Shown here piece by piece: positions 44,923 through 53,615 of a stretch of DNA of 64,000 nt (positions are counted from its first letter, which is position 1; every line of letters begins with the position of its first letter). The DNA is taken from contig NC_011891.1 in NCBI RefSeq assembly GCF_000022145.1, positions 1,116,001-1,180,000 of the forward strand. The letters run 5' to 3'. The notes below the pieces were generated by a model, which saw only the letters and a list, made by a program, of their open reading frames with translations, was not told where the DNA came from and ran no database searches. A program made the position numbers and the translations under genes. The stretch is from Anaeromyxobacter dehalogenans 2CP-1 (GTDB taxonomy: Bacteria; Myxococcota; Myxococcia; Myxococcales; Anaeromyxobacteraceae).

Positions 44923-45879
44923 ATGGATGATCTGTCGACGGGCACGCTGGTCCGGCACGCGACCCTGGGCCTCGGGCGCGTGGTGGCGCTCGAGCCGAAC
45001 GCGGTGCACGTGTTCTTCCCCGCGGCCGAGTCGCGCTTCGCTGCGAAGCTCCGCCTGCCGGACGCGCGGCGCCTGCTCCGCCGCGAGGCCGCCGGGAACG
45101 ATCCCTGGCTGGAGGGGCTCACGCCGTTCTCGCTCGACGCCGAGACGCGACGCTACGCGCTGGCGGCGAGCTGGATCACGCACGATCAGGCGGTGGCGCA
45201 GTTCACGGCGGCGTACCCCGGCGGCTTCTCCGGCGAGGCGTACCTCGCGCCCGGCGGCCGCGCCGCTGCCTGGCGCGCCGCCGCCGCCGAGATGGAGGGC
45301 GCGTTCGGGGACGGCGCCGCCGCGGCGCTGCTCGCGGACGGCGATCACCGCGCGCTGGTCGAGCGCGCCCTGCGGGTGCTCGGGAAGGCCGCCGCCGCGG
45401 GCACCGTGGACCTCGACGAGGTAGAAGCGGCGCTCGCCGACGCGGAGACCGCGCTCCCGTTCTTCGAGGCGGTGCTCGCGGTGCTGTCGGTGCCCTCGCC
45501 CGCGCGGGCACGGTTCGAGCGCCTGTTCGCCGCCGCGGGCGCGCTCGGCGACTCGGCCGTGGCGTGGCCGCTCGCGACCGCGCTCCCGTTCGTCGCCTCG
45601 CCGGCGAAGCAGGTGTTCCTGTCGCCGCGGATCGCCTCGGCCGCCGCGGATCGCCTCGGGTTCGACCTGCGCCTCGACGCGGCGCCCGGGTGGAGCGCCT
45701 ACGCGGCGCTGCGGACCTTCTCCGACGGGCTGCTCGAGCGCCTGCGGCCGCTCGGCGCGCGCGATCTCGTGGACGTGGAGGCGTTCCTGCACGCGATCGC
45801 GACGCGGCGCGCGGGGTCGACGGCCGGCCGGTCGAGGGCGACGCGCCCGTCCGCCGCCCGCTCGAAGCCGGCGCGCTGA
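44923..45879 (+). CDS. DUF3553-like N-terminal domain protein of unknown function
   Basis: A 318-residue protein from ATG 44923 with RBS GAGGAG. Residues 3-50 (LSTGTLVRHATLGLGRVVALEPNAVHVFF) resemble the small beta-barrel (Tudor/DUF3553/CarD-like) that binds nucleic acids or polymerase. The rest is helical, Ala-rich and not recognised: blocks near residues 55-75 (WLEGLTPFSLDAETRRY) and a basic tail at the C-terminus (RSRATRPSAARSKPAR). It is a plausible transcription-related factor, but this rests on the N-terminal fold only. Downstream is an APC permease gene 21 bases away. Confidence 0.65.
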   Translation: MDDLSTGTLVRHATLGLGRVVALEPNAVHVFFPAAESRFAAKLRLPDARRLLRREAAGNDPWLEGLTPFSLDAETRRYALAASWITHDQAVAQFTAAYPGGFSGEAYLAPGGRAAAWRAAAAEMEGAFGDGAAAALLADGDHRALVERALRVLGKAAAAGTVDLDEVEAALADAETALPFFEAVLAVLSVPSPARARFERLFAAAGALGDSAVAWPLATALPFVASPAKQVFLSPRIASAAADRLGFDLRLDAAPGWSAYAALRTFSDGLLERLRPLGARDLVDVEAFLHAIATRRAGSTAGRSRATRPSAARSKPAR

Positions 45880-45900
45880 TCCCGTGCACAACGTCGAGGG

Positions 45901-47874
45901 GTGCGCCGGCTCCGGCACGCCGTCCTCGGCACCGATCCCGACCTGTCGGATCCGCGGGTGCTCGACCGGGTCACGGTCGGCGTCCTCGCCGCCTGGATCG
46001 CGATGGGCGGGGACCTCCTCGGCTCCTGCGTGTACGGCCCGGACGTGCTCGGCCGCGCCAGCGGCGGGCACCGCGGCGTGCTGGTGGTCGCGGGGCTGGC
46101 CACGCTGGCGACGCTCGCGGTCCTCGCGCTCGCCTACACGCGGATGGTGGTGCACTTCCCGCACGGCGGCGGCGGCTACACCGCCGCGCGGTACGCCGCG
46201 GGCGAGCGCGCGGCGCTGGTGTCGGGCGTGGCGCTGGTGCTCGACGCCGGCTTCAACGTCGCGGTGTCGGTGGTCACCTGCGTCGAGGCCGCCGCGGCCG
46301 TGCTCCCGGCCGGCTGGGCGGCGATGCGCCTCCCGGCGGCGCTGGCGCTCGTGGCGCTGCTCGCGATCGTGAACCTCCGGGGCGTGAAGGAGTCGGTCGC
46401 GCTCCTCGCCCCCATCCTGCTCGCGTTCGTCGGCTCGCACCTGCTGGTGCTCGGGGCGGCGCTCGCCCAGCGCGCCGGCGCCATCCCGGACGCGGTCGCG
46501 GCCGTGCCGGGCGACCTCTCGAGGCTCGCCGCCGATCGCGGCGCGGTCGGCGCGCTGGGCACGGTGGTGCGGGCGTACGCGATGGGTGGGGCCATCTACA
46601 CCGGGCTCGAGGCGGTCTCGAACGGCGTGCCCATCCTGCGCGAGCCCAAGGTCCGCTCCGCGCGGCGCACCATGCTGCTCCTGGCGGGCGTTCCGGCGCT
46701 GCTCATCACCGTCATCCTGGCCGGCTACCTCGCGTACGACGTCCGCCCGTCGCCCGGGGTCCCCATGAACGCGGCGCTGTTCGAGCGCGCCGCCGCGCAG
46801 CTGGTGGGGGGCGGCTTGGCCGGGCGGCTGGCGGTCGCGGTCCCGCTGCTCGCCGAGGCGGCCCTCCTGGTGATGGCGGCGCAGACCGGGTTCGTGGACG
46901 GCCCGCGCATCCTCGGCGCGCTCGCCACCGACCGGTACCTGCCGCGCCGCCTGTCGCGGCTGAACGGGCGGCTCGCGCCCGCGGCCGGCATCCTGGTGGT
47001 CGCCACCGTCGCGCTCGCCGCGACCGCGCTCACCGGCGCCGCGCTGGAGCCGCTCATCGCGGTGTTCGTCACCAGCGTGTTCGTGACGTTCAGCATCAGC
47101 CAGTGGGCGATGCTGCGGCACGCGCTCCGCCGCCGGCTGCTGCACGCGCCCTGGCGCGCGGACGCCGCGCTCCACGCCCTGGCGCTCACGCTCTGCGCGG
47201 TGATCCTGGCTGGCACCGCCGCCCGCTGGCGCGCAGGGGCCGCGGTCACGCTCCTGCTCGTGGCCGCCGCCGTGGCGCTGGCCCTCGCGATCCGCCGCCG
47301 CTACGAGGCGGTGGCGCGCGCCGCGGAGGCGGCGGCGGGCCAGGCCTCCCCGCCGGTGGTGCCGGAGGAGCGCCAGGCCGAGGTGGTCGGCGCCGGGACG
47401 CTCATCGGGCGAGACGTCCCCATCGCCGTGCTGGTGCTGGGCGATCGCACCGCGCTCGCGCGCGTCGGCCTCGCGTGGCTGGCGCGGCTCACCGCCGGCC
47501 TGGGAGGGGTGATCCTGGCCGGCGCCACCCTGCTCGACGCCGAGGCGGTGCAGGGGGAGGAGCACCTGCGCGCGCGCGAGCGGCAGCGCCGCCGGCAGCT
47601 CGAGGCCCTCGCCGAGGAGGTCCGCCGGAGCGGGCTTCCGGTCGCCATCGCGCTGCGCCGGGGCGCCGACGCGCTCGAGACCACCGCGTCACTGATCGCC
47701 GACCTGATGCGCCGGCGGCCCGCGCCGAGCGTGGTGGTGGGCTTCCGCTCCACGCCCGAGGGCGCGGCCGTCGATCCGCTCCTGCGCGACGACGACCTGT
47801 CGGTTCGGCTCCAGACGCGCCTGCAGCGCGAGGGGATCCCGATGGTCGTCGTGTCGGTGCCGCTGGACGCGTGA
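45901..47874 (+). CDS. APC superfamily permease with cytosolic C-terminal domain
   Basis: A 657-residue protein from GTG 45901. It has about twelve transmembrane helices (residues 30-480), with GGGGYTAARYAAGERAALVSG and NLRGVKESVALLAPI matching amino-acid/polyamine APC carriers, the KUP/APC-like AYAMGGAIYTGLEAVSNGV, and a hydrophilic domain of about 150 residues at the end (PIAVLVLGDRTALARV and PMVVVSVPLDA) that resembles universal-stress-type folds. The substrate is not readable; amino acids or K+ are both plausible. It is close downstream of the DUF3553-like gene and converges on the 229-residue gene. Confidence 0.75.
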   Translation: MRRLRHAVLGTDPDLSDPRVLDRVTVGVLAAWIAMGGDLLGSCVYGPDVLGRASGGHRGVLVVAGLATLATLAVLALAYTRMVVHFPHGGGGYTAARYAAGERAALVSGVALVLDAGFNVAVSVVTCVEAAAAVLPAGWAAMRLPAALALVALLAIVNLRGVKESVALLAPILLAFVGSHLLVLGAALAQRAGAIPDAVAAVPGDLSRLAADRGAVGALGTVVRAYAMGGAIYTGLEAVSNGVPILREPKVRSARRTMLLLAGVPALLITVILAGYLAYDVRPSPGVPMNAALFERAAAQLVGGGLAGRLAVAVPLLAEAALLVMAAQTGFVDGPRILGALATDRYLPRRLSRLNGRLAPAAGILVVATVALAATALTGAALEPLIAVFVTSVFVTFSISQWAMLRHALRRRLLHAPWRADAALHALALTLCAVILAGTAARWRAGAAVTLLLVAAAVALALAIRRRYEAVARAAEAAAGQASPPVVPEERQAEVVGAGTLIGRDVPIAVLVLGDRTALARVGLAWLARLTAGLGGVILAGATLLDAEAVQGEEHLRARERQRRRQLEALAEEVRRSGLPVAIALRRGADALETTASLIADLMRRRPAPSVVVGFRSTPEGAAVDPLLRDDDLSVRLQTRLQREGIPMVVVSVPLDA

Positions 47875-47909
47875 GCCGGCGGCGCGGCGGCCGCCGGCTC
47901 CGGTCCGGC

Positions 47910-48599
47910 TCAGTCGAGCACGTCCGTGTACTCCTTCGCCGCCCAGCCGGCGACCGCCGTCCATGGTGCGGGGGAGGGGGCGCGGACGCGCTCGGCGATG
48001 GAGGTCCTCACGATCGCGCCTGCCGCGGTGCGGCTCTCCACGCGCCGCGGATACTCCCCGGCGACGTCCCACAGGACGCGGGTCGTGCCCTCGGCGGTGC
48101 GCCGCTCGTACCAGCGCGCGCCCGCCGGCGCGGGGCGCGCCGACGGGGTCATGGCCGCGAGCGCACGCGCCGGGATGAAGCGCGAGGACGTCTCCCAGTC
48201 GCCCTCGAAGCCCACCGCCGCGCGATCGGGCTCCGGGACCTCGAGCACCAGCTTCCGATCCGGCACCACCAGGCGCAGCCGGATGCCCTGGCCCGCGGGC
48301 GTGATCCAGCGCGCGGCGGTGGCGAGGTCCTCGTGGGCGTGTCCCTCGTGGCCCGCCGCGCCACCGGGCGCGGCGGCGTGCGCCTCGTGCGGAAGCACCC
48401 GCTCGATCCAGACGACGTCGGCCCGGCGGTGGACGCGCTCGCGGAACGCGGTGGTGCGCGTGACGCCGTCGGCGCCGTTCGAGACCACGGTGTGGCGGAG
48501 CTCGAGGTCCAGCGGCGGCGGGGAGGCGACGCCGGCCGCGGGCAGGGCCGCGGCCGAGGCCACCCCGATCGCGAGGGTGCAGGCGATCATCCGGCGCAT
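47910..48599 (-). CDS. Secreted protein with His-rich loop, end of alkaline phosphatase operon
   Basis: A 229-residue protein with a signal peptide (residues 1-25, cleavage near VASPPP). The mature part is beta-rich (LDLELRHTVVSNGADG, IRLRLVVPDRKLVLEVPE, TRVLWDVAGEYPRRVES). Residues about 70-95 carry a His-rich loop, HEAHAAAPGGAAGHEGHAHED, with at least five His. No family recognised. It begins 2 bases after the phoA stop, so it is last in a three-gene operon with the two alkaline phosphatases. Zinc loading or binding is a possible role, by inference. Confidence 0.7.
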   Translation of the reverse strand: MRRMIACTLAIGVASAAALPAAGVASPPPLDLELRHTVVSNGADGVTRTTAFRERVHRRADVVWIERVLPHEAHAAAPGGAAGHEGHAHEDLATAARWITPAGQGIRLRLVVPDRKLVLEVPEPDRAAVGFEGDWETSSRFIPARALAAMTPSARPAPAGARWYERRTAEGTTRVLWDVAGEYPRRVESRTAAGAIVRTSIAERVRAPSPAPWTAVAGWAAKEYTDVLD

Positions 48600-48601
48600 C
48601 G

Positions 48602-50008
48602 CTACAGCCCCATCGCCGCGCGCACCAGGCCGAACACGCGCGTGTTGTCGATCGTCCCCTTGAACCCGGCGCTCCCGGCGCCCTTCGCGAACAGCATCAC
48701 GTCGCCGCCGCCGTGCGTCTCGGAACCCGGGGTGCCGAGCTGGACGCCGACGTCCTGCAGGTAGCCGGGGGCGGTGGTGTCGACCAGGCTCGGGTCGGCC
48801 CGGTCGGCGTTCCGGGGCGTGCCGCCGTTGCCGAAGACGAGCGTCGTGTACGCCCGGCCGTCGGCGGCGAGCGCCGGGACGGGTGCGCCGGTCACCGCGG
48901 TCTGCTTGAGGTCGGTGGAGAGGCCGAGCACCGGATTGCCGCGGTGGGCATAGCCGTTGAACGCGAGGGTGTGGTCGTGGTCGGCGGTGACCACGATGAG
49001 CGTGTCGGCAGGGTCCACGAGCGCGAGCGCCCGCGCGATGGCGTCGTCGAACGCGACCGTGTCCTCGAGCGCGCGCCGCGCGTTCGTCCCGTGGAGCGCG
49101 TGGTCGATGCGGCCGCCCTCGACCATGAGGAAGAAGCCGTCGCCGTCCCTGGAGAGGATGCGGATGGCCTTCTCGGTCATGTCCGCGAGGCTGGGCTCGT
49201 CGGCGCCGTTCGCGACACGGTCCAGCTCGTACGACAGGTGATCGCGGTTGAACAGGCCCAGGAGGCGGGTGGTCGCGGCGGGGTCCACCGCCGCGAGCGC
49301 GCTGCCGCTGGTGACGTAGGTGTAGCCGGCCCCGGTGAACAGCGCGGTGAGGTCGGTCGCGTCGGACCGCTTGCTGCCGGTGGTGGTGCTGGGGACGAAG
49401 TGCCGCCAGCCGCCGCCGAGCAGCACGTCCACACCGGCGCCCAGGGCGGGGTTGAAGCCCGGATGCCCCGGGGTCACCTGCTCCGCGATGGTGTTCTCGC
49501 CGTCGCGGTGGCAGAGGTGCGAGTACGTCGCGGCCGGGGTGGCGTGGGTGACGCGGGTGGTGGTCACCGCGCCGACCGCCTTGCCGGCGGCCTTGGCGAG
49601 CTCGAGCAGCGTGGTCACCGGCGAGCCGTTGCCGGTCTCGGGGCAGGTGGAGTCCGCGCCGGAGACGTAAGGGGCCGGCGGGGTGACGGACAGGTCCGCC
49701 GCGGAGGTCTCCGCGGACATCGAGACCACCTCGTTGTTCATCTTCACGCCGGTCATGTACGCCGACATGGAGGGCGCGCTGTCGGTGGTCTGGGCGTTCG
49801 CGGAGTAGGTCTTGACCCGGGCCGTGCGGCCGAGGCCGTCCATGGCGAGGGCGCCGGCCTCGCCGTGCGCGAAGATGCGTGCGGCGGTCACGGTGGTGGG
49901 ACCCATCCCGTCGCCGAGGAAGAAGATGACGTTCTTGGCCGGGCCGGCGGCGACGGCGTCGCCGGCGGAGAGCGCGAGCGCGAGCGCCGCGAGGGTGCGT
50001 GCGTGCAT
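48602..50008 (-). CDS. phoA: Alkaline phosphatase (PhoA family)
   Basis: A 468-residue protein with a cleaved signal peptide (residues 1-20, ending AVAA). VIFFLGDGMGPTT carries the first metal-binding Asp, TDSAPSMSAYMTGVK the nucleophile Ser, DGFFLMVEGGRIDHALHG the second metal site and VVTADHDHTLAFNGY and ETHGGGDVMLFAKG the remaining ligands. It hydrolyses phosphomonoesters in the periplasm. It lies 24 bases after a paralogue and 2 bases ahead of the His-rich gene. No Pho box was found. Confidence 0.93.
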   Translation of the reverse strand: MHARTLAALALALSAGDAVAAGPAKNVIFFLGDGMGPTTVTAARIFAHGEAGALAMDGLGRTARVKTYSANAQTTDSAPSMSAYMTGVKMNNEVVSMSAETSAADLSVTPPAPYVSGADSTCPETGNGSPVTTLLELAKAAGKAVGAVTTTRVTHATPAATYSHLCHRDGENTIAEQVTPGHPGFNPALGAGVDVLLGGGWRHFVPSTTTGSKRSDATDLTALFTGAGYTYVTSGSALAAVDPAATTRLLGLFNRDHLSYELDRVANGADEPSLADMTEKAIRILSRDGDGFFLMVEGGRIDHALHGTNARRALEDTVAFDDAIARALALVDPADTLIVVTADHDHTLAFNGYAHRGNPVLGLSTDLKQTAVTGAPVPALAADGRAYTTLVFGNGGTPRNADRADPSLVDTTAPGYLQDVGVQLGTPGSETHGGGDVMLFAKGAGSAGFKGTIDNTRVFGLVRAAMGL

Positions 50009-50032
50009 GGGAGTGTCTCCTGGGAGCGAGGG

Positions 50033-51469
50033 CTAGAGGCCCGCGGCCCGGCGGACCAGCGTGAAGACGGCGGTGTTGTCGATGACCCCGGTGAAGCGCT
50101 CCGCGCCGAGCCCGGCTGCGCCGATGAACACGTCGGTGCCGCCGTGGGTCTCGCCGCCGGCCGGCATGGGGACGGCGGCCTCCTGGTGGTAGGTGCTCGC
50201 GGAGACGGTCGCGTCGTCGAGCGCGGTGCGCGTGGCCGGGCGGCTCTCGCCGTTCCCGAAGCCGATCACCGTGTACGGGAGCCCGCCCACGTCCGGGTCG
50301 GGCGCGCCGGTGAGCACGTTGCGGACGAGGCCGAGGACACCTGGGGCGGCCGCGGTGGTCGGGCCCGTCCGCCGCGCGTAGCCGTTCAGGACGAGCGTGT
50401 GGTCGTGGTCGGCGGTGACCACCACGAGCGTGTTCTTCAGGCCGGGGTCGACCTGCTGCATGCGCGCGAGCGCGGTCGCGATGGCGTGGTCGAACGCCAC
50501 GGTGTCCTGGAGCGCCTTCTTCGCGGTGGTCTCGTGGAGGGCGTGGTCGATGCGCCCGCCCTCGACCATCAAGAAGAAGCCCTTCGGGTTGCGCGTGAGC
50601 ACGTCGAGCGCCTTCCCGGTCATCTCGGCCAGGCTGGGCTGCGCGGCCGGGTCGCGGTCGAGGTCGTAGGCCATGTGGCTTCCCGTGAACAGGCCGAGGA
50701 GCCGGCCGCCGGCCGGCGCGGCGTCCAGCTCCGCCTCGGTGGAGGCGTAGGCCCAGCCCGCCGCCTTCAGCTCGGCGACGAGGTCGCGCCCGTCGGTGCG
50801 GGCGCCGCCCTTGGCGGCGGGGAGGAAGTGCCGGCGGCCGCCGCCCAGCACCACGTCGACCCCCGAGCCGAGCGCCGCGTTGAAGCCGGCGCCCGGGACG
50901 AGCTGCGCGGCGATCGTGTTCTCGGCGTCGCGGTGGCAGACGTGGGCGTAGGTCGCGGCCGGCGTGGCGTGGGTGACGCGGGTGGTGGTCACGACGCCGG
51001 TGGCGCGGCCGGCCGCCTTCGCGAGCTCGAGCAGCGTGGTCACGGGCGCGCCGTTGCCGCTGGGCGGGCAGGCGCTGTCCGCGCCGGAGAGGTAGTCGAC
51101 GCCGGCGGCGTCGAACGCGCGCGTGTCGGGGGACATCGAGATGACCTCGTTGTTCGCCTTCACGCCGGTCATGTACGCGGCCATGGACGGCGCGCTGTCG
51201 GTGACCTGGGCGTCGTTCGAGTAGGTCTTGACGAAGCCGGTCTCGGGCAGCGCGTCGATGGTGAGCGCGCCGTCCTCGCCGACCGAGTAGATGCGCGCGG
51301 CGGTGAGCGTGGTCATGCCCATGCCGTCGCCCAGGAAGAAGAGGACGTTGCGCGGCGGGGCCGGGGGCGGGCTCGACGAGGAGTCGGACGAGCAGCCGCC
51401 GAGCGCGAGGGCGCCCGCGGCGAGCGCCGCGAGCGCGCGGTGGGAGAAGGAGCCGGGTGAAGATCGCAT
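50033..51469 (-). CDS. Alkaline phosphatase, predicted lipoprotein paralogue
   Basis: A 478-residue PhoA-family protein from ATG 51469. The N-terminus ends in a lipobox, ALALGGC at about residue 20-26, followed by a Ser-rich linker SSDSSSS, so it is probably membrane-anchored. The catalytic order matches the neighbour: LFFLGDGMGMTT, TDSAPSMAAYMTGVK (Ser nucleophile), GFFLMVEGGRIDHALHE, VVTADHDHTLVLNGY and ETHGGTDVFIGAAG. It is first in the operon and appears to be a tandem duplicate of the 468-residue gene. An AAGGAC-c-GTCCTT palindrome (51473-51485) lies across its RBS. Confidence 0.92.
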   Translation of the reverse strand: MRSSPGSFSHRALAALAAGALALGGCSSDSSSSPPPAPPRNVLFFLGDGMGMTTLTAARIYSVGEDGALTIDALPETGFVKTYSNDAQVTDSAPSMAAYMTGVKANNEVISMSPDTRAFDAAGVDYLSGADSACPPSGNGAPVTTLLELAKAAGRATGVVTTTRVTHATPAATYAHVCHRDAENTIAAQLVPGAGFNAALGSGVDVVLGGGRRHFLPAAKGGARTDGRDLVAELKAAGWAYASTEAELDAAPAGGRLLGLFTGSHMAYDLDRDPAAQPSLAEMTGKALDVLTRNPKGFFLMVEGGRIDHALHETTAKKALQDTVAFDHAIATALARMQQVDPGLKNTLVVVTADHDHTLVLNGYARRTGPTTAAAPGVLGLVRNVLTGAPDPDVGGLPYTVIGFGNGESRPATRTALDDATVSASTYHQEAAVPMPAGGETHGGTDVFIGAAGLGAERFTGVIDNTAVFTLVRRAAGL

Positions 51470-51578
51470 GCGAAGGACCGTCCTTTGCGTGGAGTGGGAG
51501 GAGCCGGGTATAGGCGCCGCCGCGTGGCGAGCCGGTGCCGAGCGCGTGAGCTTCTCGCGCAGCGCCCAGCCGGGACGA

Positions 51579-51935
51579 TCAGGGGGAGGCGGGCGCCGAG
51601 CGCACCGCGTCCCCGCGCGAGAGCGCGGCGAGCGCGAGCCCCTCGTCGAGCGCGTGGCGGAGCGGCGTGCCGTGGTGGAACGGCTCGCCCCAGGTCTCCG
51701 GGCCGGAGGTGTCGAGGTGCGCGTCCACGTGCACCACCGCCACCGGTCCGTGGCGCGCGGCGACCGCCCGCAGCGCCGGCAGCGCGATCGAGTGGTCGCC
51801 GCCCACCAGGAACGGCACGGCCCCGCCCTCCAGCACCGCAGCGACGGCAGCCTGCACGGCCGCGCGCATGGCCGCGGGATCGAACGGCGGGAACGCGACG
51901 TTGCCGCCGTCCACCGCGGGGAGCGCGTCGAAACA
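51579..51935 (-). pseudogene. Agmatinase/ureohydrolase gene fragment
   Basis: About 115 residues of a ureohydrolase are readable on this strand: FDALPAVDGGNVAFPP, a helix, VPFLVGGDHSIALPAL (first metal-ligand His), VVHVDAHLDTSG (Asp and His ligands) and FHHGTPLRHALDEGL. The N-terminal third and the second metal site (the SxDxDxxDP block) are missing, and the frame ends after a short unrelated tail. A full-length enzyme needs about 300 residues, so it is not functional. The upstream break coincides with the metallophosphoesterase remnant. Confidence 0.7.
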
Positions 51936-52252
51936 CCTGGAGCCCGTGCCCCTGGCTGGGCTGGCCCAACGCGGCCGAGCTGGCCCGCGGGCAGGAGCTG
52001 CTCGGGCTGCTCCGCGGGCGCTGCGATCTCGTCGCGCACGGCCACCGTCACGCGGCCAGCGCGCACGTGATCGCCGACGCGTACCGGCCGCTCCACGTCC
52101 TCAACGCGGGGAGCACGCCCGAGCTCGGCTGGGCGCGCGTCCTCGTCCACGCGGGCGGTCGCATCGTGCCCGAGCGGCGCCTGGCGCTCGGCGCGGCGGA
52201 GGCGCGCCGGGACGTGGTCCGGGCCACGGCCGGGCTGCGCACGGCGGCCTGA
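51932..52252 (+). pseudogene. Metallophosphoesterase C-terminal fragment
   Basis: About 106 residues of the C-terminal end of a calcineurin-like phosphoesterase: WPNAAELARGQELLGLLRGRCD, the metal-binding DLVAHGHRHAA (GHxH), LHVLNAGSTPELGWARVLVH and an end at AATAGLRTAA. No N-terminal half with the DxH and GD motifs precedes it; upstream lies the antisense agmatinase remnant. An upstream in-frame extension to 51485 is not family-like. Read as a truncated gene at a rearrangement junction near 51930-51940. Confidence 0.65.
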
Positions 52253-52373
52253 TTCGGCACGGCCGGGCGGCCACGCGGCGGTGACCCGGAATCGTCACGC
52301 GCGCGCCGCAGGACGGCCACGGCCGGTGCCCAGCATGCCGTTCCGCGGCGCCCCGCCGCATCGAGGAGCCGCC

Positions 52374-53615
52374 GTGCACGGCAACGCCCACCCTCTCCCG
52401 GCCACCGCGCCGGAACGTCGAGCTGGGCCGCGCGACGGCGTCTGCGAGGCGCGCCTCGCGGACGTCCTCACCGGCGACGCCCAGGTGTCGCCGGAGGAGC
52501 AGGTCGAGCGCGTGGCGGAGCGGTTCTTCGCGGACCCCGCGCTCGACGCGATGGTGCTGGTCGAGCCGGAGAGCGGCCGCCCTGTGGGGCTGCTCACGCG
52601 CGGACGGCTCCTCGTGAAGCTCGCCCGCAACTTCGGCCACGAGCTGTACGCGCGGAAGCCCGTGACCCGGATCGCCGACCTGTCGCCGCTGGTGCTGCCT
52701 CACGACCTTCCGCTGCCGCTGGCGGTCGAGCGGGCGCTGGCGCGCGAGGCGGCGTCCGTCTACGACGAGGTGATCGCGGTGGACGCGGCGGGGCGGTACA
52801 TGGGCCACGCCGCGGTCCGCGAGCTGGCGCGCGAGCAGGGCGCTGCGCTGGAGCGGAGCGACGCCGCGCGGGAGGCCGCCCTGGCACGCGCCAGGGACCT
52901 CGAGGAGGTGGATCGCCTTCGGGCGCGATTCCTGGCCCACGCCACCCACGAGCTGCGCTCGCCGGTGAACGCCATCGTGGCGCTGGCGGAGCTCCTGCGC
53001 ATGGCGTGCGCCCGCAGGAGCCTCGCCGACGTGGAGGCGAAGATCCCCGTGCTCGCGCGCTCGGCGGCCGAGCTGCGCGGGACCGTCAACGAGCTGCTCG
53101 ACCTCAGCAAGCTCGAGGCCGGCCGGATGGAGGTCTCGATCGCGCCGGCGGACCTGGGCGCGCTCGTGTCCGAGGTCGCCGCGACCGTCCGGCTCCTCGT
53201 CGGCGACGCGCCCGTCGAGGTTCGCGCCGACGCGGCACCTGGGCTCCTGCTCGAGACCGACGGGCCCAAGGTCCGGAGGATCCTGCTCAACCTGGGCGCG
53301 AACGCCGCGAAGTTCACCAGGGCCGGCTCCGTCCGCCTCGCGGGCGCGCCGGACGGCCGCGGCGGCGTGCTGCTGACCGTGGCGGACACCGGCTGCGGCA
53401 TCGACGAGGCCGACCTGCCGCGGCTGTTCGTGCCGTTCAGCCAGCTCGAGGACGCTGCCACGCGCACGCGCGAAGGCACCGGCCTCGGCCTCGCCATCAC
53501 CCGCTCGCTCGCAACGCTGCTCGGCGGCACGGTCTCCGTCGAGAGCCGCCGCGGTGCGGGCACCACCTTCACGGTCCGGCTTCCGGCCCGGCCCCCCACG
53601 AGAGAGAACGCATGA
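52374..53615 (+). CDS. Sensor histidine kinase with N-terminal CBS-like pair
   Basis: A 413-residue soluble kinase from GTG 52374, which has GAGGAG 8 bases upstream; ATGs at 52281 and 52335 lack an RBS. Residues about 15-150 resemble two CBS-like units (ADVLTGDAQVSPEEQVERVAERF, LVEPESGRPVGLLTRGRLLVKLA, ARKPVTRIADLSPLVLP, IAVDAAGRYMGHAAV). Residues about 175-400 hold the H-box HATHELRSPVNAIVALAELL, N-box LLNLGANAAKFT, G1 DTGCGIDEADL and G2 GTGLGLAITRSL. No transmembrane helix is present. The stop overlaps the receiver gene start (ATGA), so the two form a pair. Confidence 0.88.
   Translation: MHGNAHPLPATAPERRAGPRDGVCEARLADVLTGDAQVSPEEQVERVAERFFADPALDAMVLVEPESGRPVGLLTRGRLLVKLARNFGHELYARKPVTRIADLSPLVLPHDLPLPLAVERALAREAASVYDEVIAVDAAGRYMGHAAVRELAREQGAALERSDAAREAALARARDLEEVDRLRARFLAHATHELRSPVNAIVALAELLRMACARRSLADVEAKIPVLARSAAELRGTVNELLDLSKLEAGRMEVSIAPADLGALVSEVAATVRLLVGDAPVEVRADAAPGLLLETDGPKVRRILLNLGANAAKFTRAGSVRLAGAPDGRGGVLLTVADTGCGIDEADLPRLFVPFSQLEDAATRTREGTGLGLAITRSLATLLGGTVSVESRRGAGTTFTVRLPARPPTRENA

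Noticed and set aside
43528-47565. A 1345-residue minus-strand open frame opposite the LysR, DUF3553-like and APC genes
   Set aside because: Composition typical of antisense GC-rich frames; opposite-strand genes have clear families.
51485-52252. A single intact 255-residue plus-strand gene including the metallophosphoesterase remnant
   Set aside because: Only the last 106 residues have family character; the upstream part is antisense to the agmatinase remnant and lacks the N-terminal metal motifs.
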